Shown here in pieces: positions 37,902 through 47,556 of a stretch of 64,000 nt of DNA; within the stretch, counting starts at the first letter, position 1; each line of letters opens with the position of its first letter. Source of the DNA: Deltaproteobacteria bacterium (GTDB taxonomy: Bacteria > UBA10199 > JACPAL01 > GCA-016699445); NCBI GenBank assembly GCA_016699445.1, contig CP064976.1, positions 310,001-374,000 on the forward strand. The letters are read 5' to 3'. The notes beneath the pieces were generated by a model. That model was not told where the DNA came from, searched no databases, and saw only the letters and a list, made by a program, of their open reading frames with translations. Both the position numbers and the translations under genes were made by a program.

Positions 37902-37929
37902 AATATACCCGATTTGGAAGAAAGCTCAA
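37902..37929 (-). promoter_or_regulatory. Possible sigma-70-type promoter for the gsp operon
   Basis: On the minus strand TTGAGC is followed by 16 bases and TATATT. A transcript beginning seven bases further on would start at about 37895, right at the gspC ATG, implying a leaderless or near-leaderless message. The match is fair, not strong. Confidence 0.3.
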
Positions 37930-37936
37930 GATCTTA

Positions 37937-39818
37937 TTAGTTTTGAGGGGTTTGGTTAGGAATCTTAAAGCTAAACTTGGAGCCTTGACCCACTTTACTT
38001 TCTACAGAAACTCCCCCTCCTTGCATTTCAATAAACTGCTTCACCAAAGCTAACCCCAAACCGGTTCCTGAATATTCTCGAGTATAAGAACCATCCACTT
38101 GATGAAAAGGTTCAAAGATAGACTGAAGATTTTTTTCAGGAATCCCAACACCATTATCCTGAAGCTCCATAAGCATCTCATGTTTTTTTACATCATAGGA
38201 AACATTAAGAACAATCTCTCTCCGGGAGGGTAAATTTGATGGCATTTGAAAAGAGATTGAGCAAAACCTGCTGAACCTTGCGTTCATCGGCATAAAATAT
38301 CGGAAAATCCTTATGAATATTTGAAACTACATGGTGTTTTTTCTTTTGGATTAAAGAAGAAATCATCCTCTGAACACGATCCACAAGTTCAGGAACATAA
38401 AAAGGCCCTACACTGACATCCATCTTTCCAGACTCAATTTTGGCCAAATCAAGAAGTCCATTGATCATATAAAGAAGATTTTCACCATTCTCATGAATTT
38501 CTCTTAAACTCTCTTTTTGCTCTTTGGAAAGAGTCCCCATCACTTCTTCAGCCAGAAGTTCTGAAAAACCAATAATGGCTGTCAACGGAGTCCTCAATTC
38601 ATGCGACATCGTAGCCAAAAATTCAGATTTCACGCGACTGACACGCTCTAGCTCCACATTTTTTTTCTTCAGCTCATTCAACAGCAGCATATTATCAATC
38701 ATCAATGCTGCCTGATCGGCAAACCCCTCAAAAGCTCTTACGGCTTCTTGTGTAATCCAAACTTCTCGACTCACCCCAATCAAAGCACCTAGAACTTTTC
38801 CTTCTGCAACCAAGGGGGCTGCTAAAAACTTTCGAAAGCCAAAAACCTTTTGAATTTCGTTAATATCCTCTTCAGATACTTGAGGTGAGAATGATCTTAA
38901 AATCTCTACCAACTGATTTCGAATAATCAGCTTTTTCTCCAACATGGATTGATACACTCGATTATTTTGATTTTCTAACGGCAGAAAAACTTCTGCAGAC
39001 TCCTTCCACAAACCACTAAAAGCCGATCCTACAGCCGTTTCATGATTAAAATGAAACTGCATTTTTTGGTTTTCTTCGTTCTTGATAAGAAGAAAAGCAT
39101 CTTCATATCTCATCCCAAAACGCACACTTTTGAGCAATTCATGAATGACTCTCTCCAAAGTCAAAACACTGCGAGTCACAGAAGAAATCTTATTCAAAGC
39201 CGTTAATTCCCTATTTTTTTCTTCCAAGGCTCTTTCTCTAAGCAACGTAAAATGATTCGACACCCATATCCCATAAATACCAACAACGAGAGCCACCGCC
39301 AACATGATGAGATTTCTAAAAACTCCCATTTCATAAAAAATACCAGCTGTAGGGGCCACATAAGTAAAAGGTTCAATCCACTGATAAGAAATCAAAACAA
39401 TCAGTAAGGTGTAGAAAAACAGGGAAAGTCCTGCCATTACGGAAGCTACACGATAATTATAAAAGAGACCACCGCTACATGCATAGATTATATATATAGT
39501 AAAATAATTGCTGATAGGGCCACCAGTCAGATGTACGATGACTGTTTGAGCGGCTGCATCAGCAGCTAATTCAAGAACAAAAAAGAAAACAGGCCATCGA
39601 CCACGTAGAATAAAAATATAACAGATCGTTGTGACGACAAAAGTGAGACTCACCAACAGAGCAATAGGAGGATCCATCAGCAAAAGCTCAGGATAGAAAG
39701 TGACAATGACAAACCAAAACGTGGCAATAATCGCTAGTCTCAGCTTGGCTGAAAAGATATGACGTGCCGTAAAGTCCGAAAAGCGCATGTCCAGAAGTGC
39801 ATGAGGTTGATATTTCAT
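37937..39818 (-). CDS. Membrane-bound sensor histidine kinase with GAF domain (frameshifted)
   Basis: The main frame (38205-39818, 537 aa) has six hydrophobic helices in residues about 20-200, a GAF-like domain (about 215-375), the HisKA site MSHELRTPLTAIIGFSELL with its His at about 405, and the first half of the catalytic domain ending at NAIKFT. The rest of the ATPase domain, DNGVGIPEKN and GTGLGLALVK, is in a neighbouring frame (37937-38293). One extra base near 38220-38232, in the CTCCC/GGAG stretch, explains the break. It is an inner-membrane kinase of unknown signal; no response regulator gene is adjacent. The gsp operon begins just downstream, so a regulatory link is possible but unproven. 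Confidence 0.8.
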
Positions 39819-39863
39819 AGTGAAGAGTGAAGGCTTGATAGCATGGATAAAAAAGCTTTTCTA

Positions 39864-39891
39864 TTGACATTTCACGGTAGTACCTTAAAAA
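39864..39891 (+). promoter_or_regulatory. Probable sigma-70-type promoter of rpoZ
   Basis: TTGACA (39864-39869) is a consensus -35 box and is followed after 16 bases by TAAAAA (39886-39891) as a weak -10. It lies 38 bases before the rpoZ ATG and after the divergent histidine kinase start. AAAAGGA precedes the ATG as ribosome-binding site. Confidence 0.45.
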
Positions 39892-39928
39892 GCCCATTCT
39901 TTAGAAATTTTCAAAAAGGACCCAATTT

Positions 39929-40136
39929 ATGGCAAGAGTCACCGTCGAAGATTGTTTGAAGCATTGCGAAAACCGATTTTGCCCTCGTGCACATCTCAGT
40001 CAAAAGATCCCGCGAACTCTACAAAGGCGCCGAACGCATGATTTATTGCCGTAACAAAGAAGTGGTCACCTCACTCCGAGAAATTGCTGCCGGCCGCATC
40101 AAAATCGCCAACCCTGCAAATACCAAGACTAACTAA
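39929..40136 (+). CDS. rpoZ: RNA polymerase omega subunit (frameshifted)
   Basis: The frame starts MARVTVEDCLKHCENRF, the well-conserved N-terminus of omega, then breaks. Removing one T from the T4 run at 39977-39980 gives ALVHISVKRSREL...NKEVVTSLREIAAG...KTN, the usual omega sequence (VLLASKRARQL / VTALREIAAG) to a stop at 40134-40136. The joined protein is 68 aa, at the short end for omega. It helps assemble RNA polymerase by binding beta-prime. Because omega is nearly universal, this break is best explained by a sequence error. It is too short for an ordinary ORF list. The tRNA-Thr gene follows 11 bp later. Confidence 0.88.
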
Positions 40137-40147
40137 TTTAAGTTCTC

Positions 40148-41376
<1,229 letters not shown>

Positions 41377-41565
41377 TGTATTCCTTACCATCGATAAACT
41401 CTTTTACTGCACTTGGTTTAAATCTCCAGTCACTTGTAAATTTAACAGCTTTCAATTCGCCCTTTCTAGCCAACTCCCTAATGCAGCTAGGTGAGACATT
41501 TAATATTTTAACAAGGTCTTCAACTCGCAAAAGAGCTTCAATCACTTCAGAGGAAGCGCTATGAC

Positions 41566-42030
41566 TCATACGACTACCCTCCTAGATCCTGGAAATACAT
41601 CCATGACAAGCTGAGTAAAGTCTTCTCTCTTCCCTTGAGCAATCCAAAGATCGTTAATGGTCCAAGAAAAGATCATTTTATCCTGCTGAAGCTTTGTTGA
41701 AAGCTTAGATACGTCATAGCTACGGTCCTGATTGTTTTTTAAATAAAGTTGGTCTTGAATGCGCTGGAAAAGCTGATGAAGCCAGTAAACCTGTTTTCCC
41801 TCACTTGTCAGCTTATTGAAAAGCTCATCGTTAAGCCCCACAAAGTAAATCTGACCATGCTTAGGAAGATCAAATTTGACGATATAAGCCCCGCTCACAA
41901 GCTGCAGAATGGGCATTTGAAGAAACTCCAATTCCCTTAAAATGCGATAACCATTACCTTCTTGACGATAACTCACCCATTTACCGGCAGATAGGGGGAC
42001 AAAATCCTCTTTTATAGCCTCAGATGTCAT
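41566..42030 (-). CDS. Element protein of unknown function
   Basis: Not recognised. From the ATG at 42030 (GGAGG nine bases before it) it encodes 154 aa; the frame is open to 42078. It overlaps the RepA-like gene by 11 bp, so the two are coupled. The sequence has alternating hydrophobic and charged segments (ELEFLQMPILQLVSGAYIVKFDLP; GQIYFVGLNDELFNKL), no membrane helix and no signal peptide. Its place right after a RepA-like ATPase resembles the small partner proteins of element replication modules, but no function can be given. Confidence 0.6.
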   Translation of the reverse strand: MTSEAIKEDFVPLSAGKWVSYRQEGNGYRILRELEFLQMPILQLVSGAYIVKFDLPKHGQIYFVGLNDELFNKLTSEGKQVYWLHQLFQRIQDQLYLKNNQDRSYDVSKLSTKLQQDKMIFSWTINDLWIAQGKREDFTQLVMDVFPGSRRVVV

Positions 42031-43096
42031 GGACAATGACCTCCTTTTCCGGGTTGAGGTCCATTGCCCACTGCTCACCCGTTTGGGAGCCTAGGGATTG
42101 GGTAGTGGGCAATGGGCAGTAGAGAGTCCCTTGGGTTCCACCAAGTCTTTGGATCGTCCAAAAATGCCCCTCTCCTTTTTCTAACAATCTTTGGGCAGCG
42201 GCCCTACTAGTCGCCAGCTTTCTAGAAATAAGCTGATCAATGATGGTGCTTTGTTTAGCTTGCCCCTTTTCTTTGATAATCTCACTGATGACATCTTGGA
42301 TGTCCTTTTGCGTTGTTACAAAGGTTTCCTTCTTCTCTATCTCCACATCATGAGTGATATCTTGAATTATGGGGGCTTTTTCACCCTCTGACACATGAAG
42401 AAGGCGTTGAAAATCGGGCTTCCAACGATGTTTGTAAGACTTTATTTCTAATGTCTTCTGAAGCTCACCAGGCTTTTTCTCCATCGTGAGTACAATATCG
42501 ACGCCTGCACCCAACTCTGTGGACCCTCGATACTCTGATTCCCCTTTTGAGCGATGATGAAGAAGAAGAAATGAACAGTTGTATTTACTTAACCGCCTTA
42601 TAGCCTCAGTAATCGTTGAAATATGACCGGAATCATTTTCATCCCCACCTCTCATGAACCGCTTAAGGGTATCGATTACAATCAAGTCATGTTCTTGAGC
42701 TGCCTTTATCCACAGAGAATCTTCAAAAGATTCTGGTGGAGGCACATCGTCATACCAAGACCAAATATTGATCTCAGAGTCATAACCTAAATCTCTTTTA
42801 CGTAACTGCAAAAGTCCTATGGGTCCTTCAGCATCCACATAGAGTACTTTAAAGCCGGCATTGGAAAGCTGGCAGGAAAGGGTCAATGAATACCACGTTT
42901 TCATCGAACCTTCCCGAGCGGCTAGCAAAGTAATGCTTCTCTTAGGAAAGAGATCTGGCAATAACCATTCAAGTTCTGGGGTATCATTCCAAGATGGATC
43001 GTTAGAAGATCGCCATGGTATTATTTTAATAGGCTCTTCAATTTCCTCTTCACCAAATTTATCCACGGCAAGATTCAAAATCGAACTATGCAGCAT
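42020..43096 (-). CDS. RecA/DnaB-fold ATPase, RepA-like (AAA_25)
   Basis: This 358-aa protein has a P-loop variant TLLAAREGSMKTWYSLTLS (about residues 56-74), then VLYVDAEGP, LIVIDTLKRFMRGGDENDS as Walker B and FLLLHHRSKGESEYRGSTELGAGVDIVL. The order and the RGSTELGAG motif match RepA/AAA_25 ATPases of plasmids and integrative elements, which act as hexameric helicases. The C-terminal third (residues about 270-340) contains an HTH-like segment (RKLATSRAAAQRLLEKGE). The last 30 codons include one copy of the palindromic repeat described below (42061-42115). It may drive replication of the excised circle. Confidence 0.8.
   Translation of the reverse strand: MLHSSILNLAVDKFGEEEIEEPIKIIPWRSSNDPSWNDTPELEWLLPDLFPKRSITLLAAREGSMKTWYSLTLSCQLSNAGFKVLYVDAEGPIGLLQLRKRDLGYDSEINIWSWYDDVPPPESFEDSLWIKAAQEHDLIVIDTLKRFMRGGDENDSGHISTITEAIRRLSKYNCSFLLLHHRSKGESEYRGSTELGAGVDIVLTMEKKPGELQKTLEIKSYKHRWKPDFQRLLHVSEGEKAPIIQDITHDVEIEKKETFVTTQKDIQDVISEIIKEKGQAKQSTIIDQLISRKLATSRAAAQRLLEKGEGHFWTIQRLGGTQGTLYCPLPTTQSLGSQTGEQWAMDLNPEKEVIVHDI
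42061..42115. repeat. Palindromic repeat, copy 1 (inside the RepA-like gene)
   Basis: CCATTGCCCACT (42061-42072) pairs exactly with AGTGGGCAATGG (42104-42115). Its first 14 bases recur at 45582, and its first bases, ending TGCTCACCC, recur in a modified form at 45670. It lies within the C-terminal codons of the ATPase. Confidence 0.6.
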
Positions 43097-43436
43097 GGCG
43101 GACCTCTAAACCTTGTACATCAAGCTGCCTTATGAGTTCCTGAAGATGGGAAATGCTCTGATAAAGATTAAATCGCTCATAAAGCCAATCGTCTAAGCAT
43201 GTTTGCCACTCGTTTTCCTGCGCATCGATTAAGCTCCATTGACGGAGCTTTTCTTCCTGAGAAACACCTTCAAAACGGACGAGATCTCGAACAAGAGATC
43301 TTTGGACATAAAAGAATTTTGAATAAAGAACATCCAATCGTTGGAAACGCTTATTTTGTTCCGAAACCTCTACTTTTAAAGTATTCAGCGTAAACCGAAG
43401 AGCTGCTTTTTCAATGGAGATTGACGTTGATAGCAT
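43086..43436 (-). CDS. Small helical protein of unknown function (element)
   Basis: Not recognised. The 116-aa product is almost wholly helical, with heptad-like spacing and many Gln, Leu and Arg residues (VEVSEQNKRFQRLDVLYSKF; LYQSISHLQELIRQLDVQ), suggesting a coiled coil. No membrane helix. It overlaps the RepA-like start by 11 bp and the upstream small gene by 26 bp, so it belongs to the same transcription unit. It may be a replication accessory protein (inference from position only). Confidence 0.55.
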   Translation of the reverse strand: MLSTSISIEKAALRFTLNTLKVEVSEQNKRFQRLDVLYSKFFYVQRSLVRDLVRFEGVSQEEKLRQWSLIDAQENEWQTCLDDWLYERFNLYQSISHLQELIRQLDVQGLEVRHAA

Positions 43437-43668
43437 TTTCAGTCTCCTTCAAAAAGTTTTCCAGCTTAAGCAAAATCTCAGATGCTGGCTTCTCAAGAAC
43501 TTTCCATACCTTCCAAGAAGATACAGTCAGCTCGGTATGGTGGACTCTTGCCACTAATAGAAGCACCCTTGTTTCAGTGGAAATCTTTGGCCTTATAAAT
43601 TCGATTTCAGCTTGGAGAAGTTCATATAGAAACCTTGTTTCATCGAAAGACAGATCAAGCCGCTTCAT
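43411..43668 (-). CDS. Small protein of unknown function (element)
   Basis: Not recognised. The ATG at 43668 has AGGAGG six bases before it, which decides the start; the frame is open to 43686. The product is 85 aa, helical, with KRLDLSFDETRFLYELLQAEI at the N-terminus and a Leu/Glu-rich end. It overlaps both neighbours by a few bases, as expected for a compact phage-like operon. No function can be inferred. Confidence 0.55.
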   Translation of the reverse strand: MKRLDLSFDETRFLYELLQAEIEFIRPKISTETRVLLLVARVHHTELTVSSWKVWKVLEKPASEILLKLENFLKETENAINVNLH

Positions 43669-43858
43669 GGGAAACCTCCTGAGCAATATCTTGAGCGAAT
43701 AAGGGCTTTAAGGCTGCTTCAAGAAGCTGAACTTCCGCTTCTCTTAGAACCACGTATCTGGCTTTTGAAACCCTTCCCGTTAGAGGATTTACTTCGATTA
43801 GAGCGTGAAGAGGAGTGAACTCTTGACCTCCAAAACTTTTTTCGTTAATTATTTTCAT
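43655..43858 (-). CDS. Small protein of unknown function (element)
   Basis: Not recognised. The 67-aa product starts MKIINEKSFGGQEFTPLHALIEVNP and contains a Leu/Ala-rich helix near its end (EAEVQLLEAALKPLFAQDIAQEV). A good ribosome-binding site AAAGGAAAACGTGT lies before the ATG. It is the first gene of the compact run that ends with the integrase. No known domain is visible. Confidence 0.5.
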   Translation of the reverse strand: MKIINEKSFGGQEFTPLHALIEVNPLTGRVSKARYVVLREAEVQLLEAALKPLFAQDIAQEVSHEAA

Positions 43859-43907
43859 ACACGTTTTCCTTTCGTTTAGCCCTCACCCTGGCAGGTGGGG
43901 GTTTTGT

Positions 43908-44126
43908 TTATTGGGTATCCGTTGATATAGGTGGGTCAAAAACTTCATTAGGAGACAGACCAAGAAGACTACCAATTTTGATAAGTCTTTCATCTCCATG
44001 TTTTACACGTAAGTAACCCGTGGTAAGCTTTGAGAGTGTATTGGGATGAATTCCTACAGACCAAGCCAATTTATAAGCCGGTTTTTCTGATAGTTTAAGA
44101 GCTTGTTGGAATTTTTGTGAGACCAT
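43908..44126 (-). CDS. XRE-like helix-turn-helix regulator
   Basis: From the ATG at 44126 (GGGGGAGG before it) this is 72 aa. Residues about 12-60 form a Cro/C1-type helix-turn-helix: KPAYKLAWSVGIHPNTLSKLTTGYLRVKHGDERLIKIGSLLGL, with the usual GI-x-x-x-T-L-S core. It probably controls the element's operon as a repressor. It lies upstream of the compact run and downstream of an unknown 219-aa gene. Confidence 0.75.
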   Translation of the reverse strand: MVSQKFQQALKLSEKPAYKLAWSVGIHPNTLSKLTTGYLRVKHGDERLIKIGSLLGLSPNEVFDPPISTDTQ

Positions 44127-44223
44127 TTGCCTCCCCCTTTCATAGGAGGAAACATGCAGCAAAACCCACAGTTATGTCTAAGCAGATAACTAAGTGTAAT
44201 AATGGAAGAAAAATAGAAGTTAG

Positions 44224-44883
44224 CTACGTTACTGTTATTTTCTTCTTTATATTAGCAATCAATTTCATCACTGCAGCTTCTGGGAAGCTTTTTATTTTCT
44301 TATAATCATGGAAACGACTCCTGAGATTATCAGGCTTCGTGGAAGTAAGAAGTGAGCCAAACTGGGGCATATCTGTACCTGATAAGTAGATCCTGTTCTG
44401 AAGATGCCAATATATTATGAAGAGAACATCTTTCCAAGAAACCTTACCCTTTTGCTTCAATAAATGGGCGAGATTAAAAATTAATTCATTAAAGAAAAAA
44501 TCCGTACGAGGGCCACCTTTTATGTTTATACCTAGACTCCGCGCGCTATTTTTCTGATCATTTTTTAATTTTTCAAGGTCAGATTCTAATAAATCTTGTA
44601 CCTGACTTATGTTAGGGGAATTTACTTGAATAAGAAAGTGGATTGCATTTTCGATATTCTCAATACTTACTGGAATACTTTTTAAGTATTGAATCTTTCT
44701 GGTGGAGCTCCAGGTATATATTTCAAAAAAAGGATCGGTTTCACAAGGGTGAAACCCATACTTTTTGACAAATTGATCAAGGCTTTCTTGTGAAACATAG
44801 TTTCTTTTCCTAACCTCTTGAACAGATGGCTTTTCAATTAAGAAATCTTCTATTGCCGGAAGATATTTGAGTTTACTTATCAT
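44224..44883 (-). CDS. Unknown protein, 219 aa (element cargo)
   Basis: Not recognised. It is a soluble, Lys/Asn/Ile-rich protein with mostly helical prediction (ENAIHFLIQVNSPNISQVQDLLESDLEKLKN; FFFNELIFNLAHLLKQKG). Its AT content is higher than that of the operon beside it. No signal peptide, membrane helix or catalytic motif was found. It stands alone between two regulators, a usual place for cargo in small islands. A partner in anti-phage defence is possible but unsupported. Confidence 0.5.
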   Translation of the reverse strand: MISKLKYLPAIEDFLIEKPSVQEVRKRNYVSQESLDQFVKKYGFHPCETDPFFEIYTWSSTRKIQYLKSIPVSIENIENAIHFLIQVNSPNISQVQDLLESDLEKLKNDQKNSARSLGINIKGGPRTDFFFNELIFNLAHLLKQKGKVSWKDVLFIIYWHLQNRIYLSGTDMPQFGSLLTSTKPDNLRSRFHDYKKIKSFPEAAVMKLIANIKKKITVT

Positions 44884-45009
44884 ATCATAATTCTAAATCT
44901 ATGAAGTAGTCCCTAGGCAAGAAAGGTTTTAATTAATAGGAATTTAACTAAAAAAATTACTTCTTCTTTTATTCCATTAAATGACCAATTGCATCTAAGG
45001 ATGTCCATC

Positions 45010-45201
45010 TTACTTTTTATCCCTCCCCTCTTTCTCTTTATGAATGCGCAGCCCCTCTTCCATTAGCCGTTGAACGACTTCGGAGGCTGATAGGTCATGC
45101 ACTTTTGCTAGCTTCTTAGCTTCTTCAACCAAACTTTTAGGCAGATAAAATGAGAATGTGGCCATCTTTTGAACTTCTTTTTTTTCGAATAATCCAACCA
45201 T
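45010..45201 (-). CDS. Ribbon-helix-helix (CopG-like) DNA-binding protein
   Basis: The ATG at 45201 has AAGGAG six bases before it; the open frame continues to 45252. The 63-aa product has MATFSFYLPKSLVEEAKKLAKVHDLSASEVVQRLMEEGL, the strand-helix-helix of CopG/MetJ-type repressors. It likely binds the palindromic region between itself and the divergent gene at 45324, and regulates both. Confidence 0.75.
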   Translation of the reverse strand: MVGLFEKKEVQKMATFSFYLPKSLVEEAKKLAKVHDLSASEVVQRLMEEGLRIHKEKEGRDKK

Positions 45202-45256
45202 GATAAACTCCTTATTTTCATAAGCATTCATTCTTTTACAATGCATGATCAATATA

Positions 45257-45308
45257 TTTCTAATAGATTATTATTTACTTCTATAATATTTCTATTATAA
45301 ATTAGAAA
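45257..45308. promoter_or_regulatory. Divergent control region with nested palindromes
   Basis: TTTCTAAT (45257-45264) pairs with ATTAGAAA (45301-45308), and TATAAT-ATTTCT-ATTATA (45282-45299) lies within. The AT-rich stretch separates the RHH gene from the gene at 45324 and looks like promoter plus operators for the RHH protein. AGGAGA before the ATG at 45324 is the ribosome-binding site of the plus-strand gene. Confidence 0.5.
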
Positions 45309-45323
45309 AGATCAGGAGAACTT

Positions 45324-45657
45324 ATGAATACAGTACAAAATGTCATTCCATTCCACAACCCTTTAGACGAGTACAAAGCCATCTGTGATGAGCTGAAAAA
45401 TATCGAGGCTCACAAAGAAGCTCTTCGCAGCCAAATAATGAACCTTATGGATGAATCCAAATCGGAATGGTCCAGCTTTCTGTTATTTAACTGCTGAAGA
45501 AATCAGACATTCTCCCCTCCATGCTTTGTTTAAATGGAACATGCCCACTAAAGCTGAAGTGAATGATGCAGTGAATCAAGTCCATTGCCCACTGCCCATT
45601 CTCTATAGGGATTGGGAAGCTGGGCAGTGGAAGATTAATAGCGCTAAATATTTATAA
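45324..45657 (+). CDS. Small unknown element protein, apparently frameshifted
   Basis: The ATG at 45324 with AGGAGA gives MNTVQNVIPFHNPLDEYKA..., a helical start that ends after 51 codons. An overlapping frame (45451-45657) continues with GPAFCYLTAEEIRHSPLHALFKWNMP and ends at 45657. A one-base change near 45455-45475 would join them into about 110 aa. I do not recognise the product. Its last codons carry copy 2 of the palindromic repeat. It could also be two small genes. Confidence 0.45.
45582..45631. repeat. Palindromic repeat, copy 2
   Basis: CCATTGCCCACTGC is the same 14-mer as at 42061. CCACTGCCCA (45589-45598) pairs exactly with TGGGCAGTGG (45621-45630). It lies in the 3' end of the small gene. 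Confidence 0.55.
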
Positions 45658-45668
45658 ATAAAAGATTT

Positions 45669-45709
45669 CCCATTGCTCACCCTATTTGGGCAATGGAGAG
45701 CAGTGAGCA
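45669..45709. repeat. Palindromic repeat, copy 3 (upstream of the serine recombinase)
   Basis: CCATTGC (45670-45676) pairs with GCAATGG (45690-45696) and TGCTCAC (45674-45680) with GTGAGCA (45703-45709), giving two overlapping dyads. It shares words with copies 1 and 2 and ends 18 bases before the recombinase ATG, so it could be its crossover or operator site. Confidence 0.5.
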
Positions 45710-45727
45710 GAGGAAACGGAGCGAGAA

Positions 45728-46327
45728 ATGAAAATTGGCATCTATGCCAGAATTAGCACTCAAGACGGACGACAAGATGCTGAAAACCAACTAACTCCTC
45801 TTCGACAATGGGCAGAACGTCTGGGAGGGGTAGTTGTTTTAGAGTATGTCGATCAAGCTTCAGGTACTAAAGCTGACCGCCAGGCTCTCACTCAGCTCTT
45901 AGCTGATGCCCATTTAAGGAAGTTTGATACTGTGTTGATTTGGGCACTCGATAGGCTCTCTAGAGAAGGAATTGCTCGTATGACGAGCTATCTTGAACGA
46001 CTTAAACTCTCTGGAGTGAGAGTTCTCTCTCATCAAGAGGGATGGCTAGACACAGCTGGGCCAGTGAGCGAACTTTTACAGGCAGTATTTGCTTGGATTG
46101 CGAAACAAGAACGACAAAGAATCAGCGAACGGGTTCAAGCTGGACTTGTAAGAGCAAAACTTAAGGGCAAGAGACTTGGAAGGCCAGGAGTAAAGCTAAA
46201 CATTGAAGCCGCTTTTGACTTAAAAGAAAAAGGTCATAGTATTCGTTACATCTCTCAATTCTTAGGCGTACCTAAATCCTCAGTAGCTCGAGCACTGTCC
46301 CAAAAACCCTGTTCAAAAGCAGCCTAA
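45728..46327 (+). CDS. Serine recombinase (resolvase/invertase family)
   Basis: This 199-aa protein has the resolvase N-terminal domain: IYARISTQDGRQDAENQL with the nucleophile Ser (residue 10) and flanking Arg residues, IWALDRLSREG and the long E helix (AVFAWIAKQERQRISERVQAGL). A C-terminal helix-turn-helix follows (KGHSIRYISQFLGVPKSSVARAL). Its length is typical for resolvases and invertases. It may resolve multimers of the excised circle or invert a segment. The palindromic repeats just upstream could be its target (inference). GGAAACGGAGCG precedes the ATG. Confidence 0.92.
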   Translation: MKIGIYARISTQDGRQDAENQLTPLRQWAERLGGVVVLEYVDQASGTKADRQALTQLLADAHLRKFDTVLIWALDRLSREGIARMTSYLERLKLSGVRVLSHQEGWLDTAGPVSELLQAVFAWIAKQERQRISERVQAGLVRAKLKGKRLGRPGVKLNIEAAFDLKEKGHSIRYISQFLGVPKSSVARALSQKPCSKAA

Positions 46328-46361
46328 ATTATCGTTTAATTCTAAGAGGGAGGGTGGAGGT

Positions 46362-46386
46362 GTCCCAAATCAATTGATTGTGGGAC
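46362..46386 (+). terminator. Hairpin after the serine recombinase gene
   Basis: GTCCCA and TGGGAC (46362-46367, 46381-46386) enclose the palindrome AATCAATTGATT. The hairpin lies 35 bases past the stop. There is no T run, so intrinsic termination is uncertain. Confidence 0.35.
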
Positions 46387-46411
46387 AATGAGCCATTACA
46401 AACTCTAACCA

Positions 46412-46996
46412 GTGAAAAGTAACCAAGAAAGACAAAAACATGCGATTGATGAGTATGTTAAGATAACTAATTATATTAATAATACCGCCTTCATCACTGA
46501 GCATGAACCCGATAAAGGTGATGGATGTGATGCAATTCTCAAGTCTGGAAAAGCTCAAATAGCATTAGAACACACAACGGTCGATATGTTCGAAAATCAA
46601 AGAGGAAACGAAGCCATATTTTCTAGGCAAACTGAGCGTCGTCCTTCATTTATACCTGTCGTTCCTAACTTTGATAAAACCTTAAAGAGTATAATCGATA
46701 AGAAATCTTTGCGACTCAAATCATACCAGACATCATTTAAAACAGGACTTCTAATAGAATCTAATGATTTTCAGATAACAAACGCTTCAGAAATTTGTAG
46801 TGCATTTTGGAAGTTAGCCTCAGATAATCTCGAAAAAGTAAGGACATTTGATGATGTGTATTTAATAACTACTGCCCCAACAGCTAAACCACTACTTTAT
46901 CCAATAAAAATAGGGGAAAAGCTAGGCAAGGAAGCCTTAGCAGGTGAATGGCATGTGTACAGAATCAAACAAAATAAGCTCAACGGCTACACCTAG
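46412..46996 (+). CDS. Putative nuclease-like cargo protein
   Basis: The 194-aa product starts at a GTG and contains FITEHEPDKGDGCDAILKSGKAQIALEHTTVDMF. The spacing of Glu, Asp and the later Glu-His-Thr resembles a family of PD-(D/E)xK-like proteins in which the catalytic Lys is replaced. I infer a nuclease-related fold with low certainty. The rest has mixed alpha/beta segments (VYLITTAPTAKPLLYPIKIGEKLG) and no membrane helix. It lies between the recombinase and the lipoprotein, the usual cargo region of an island. Defence or immunity functions are conceivable but not shown. Confidence 0.45.
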   Translation: MKSNQERQKHAIDEYVKITNYINNTAFITEHEPDKGDGCDAILKSGKAQIALEHTTVDMFENQRGNEAIFSRQTERRPSFIPVVPNFDKTLKSIIDKKSLRLKSYQTSFKTGLLIESNDFQITNASEICSAFWKLASDNLEKVRTFDDVYLITTAPTAKPLLYPIKIGEKLGKEALAGEWHVYRIKQNKLNGYT

Positions 46997-47039
46997 AAAA
47001 TACCCAAAAACTTCTTGTTATCGAGCTTGTACTTATCTC

Positions 47040-47488
47040 TTAAGTTTTCACTAATTTGTTCGGCATCATATGAAAAGCTTTTGGCTTTGCCTTAAAACAT
47101 TCAATAATAAGATTTGTTTTTGGTTCATAATGCTTAGTTGGCTGATTAACTTTAGTTGATGTGGTTGGTCTCCCGTAAGCATCGTATGTTGTTTCCGTTC
47201 TTACTGAGCCGGCAGTTTCACTACTAACAATTCTTGTTCCACCATCTAAAACGATAAAATACTTATATTCATTCTCCAGGGTTAATTCAGCGGCTCTTAA
47301 TAGGGCAAAGTCGCTAGATTTTTCTGAAGATGTCCAGCCGTTACCACCAAAATTTATTTGGTAGATGTTATCTTGAAGGTGATTGTCAGTGTAACCGCCC
47401 TTAAATCCATTTCTTGTATACGAAGCGGCACATCCTCCCATAAAAAAACAAGCACAACGCCTAGCCAAACAAGTGATAAACTTTTCAT
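47040..47488 (-). CDS. Small lipoprotein, CC0125/CC1285-like (frameshifted)
   Basis: The frame open at 47040-47468 lacks a signal peptide at its head, but the upstream frame from the ATG at 47488 (GAGGTATATC before it) reads MKSLSLVWLGVVLVF. An A7 run (47442-47448) is one base short; adding one gives ...LVFFMGGCAASYT with a lipobox Cys. The mature part, NIYQINFGGNGWTSSEKSSDFALLRAAELTLENEYKYFIV, matches the core of the CC0125/CC1285 lipoprotein family (from memory). Function unknown; probably outer-membrane or periplasmic. In an integrative element this is unusual cargo. Confidence 0.65.
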
Positions 47489-47556
47489 GATATACCTCGT
47501 TGCGTTCTGATTACTATATTGATCAATAAATTCAATCCCCCAAAATTTATCCAACC

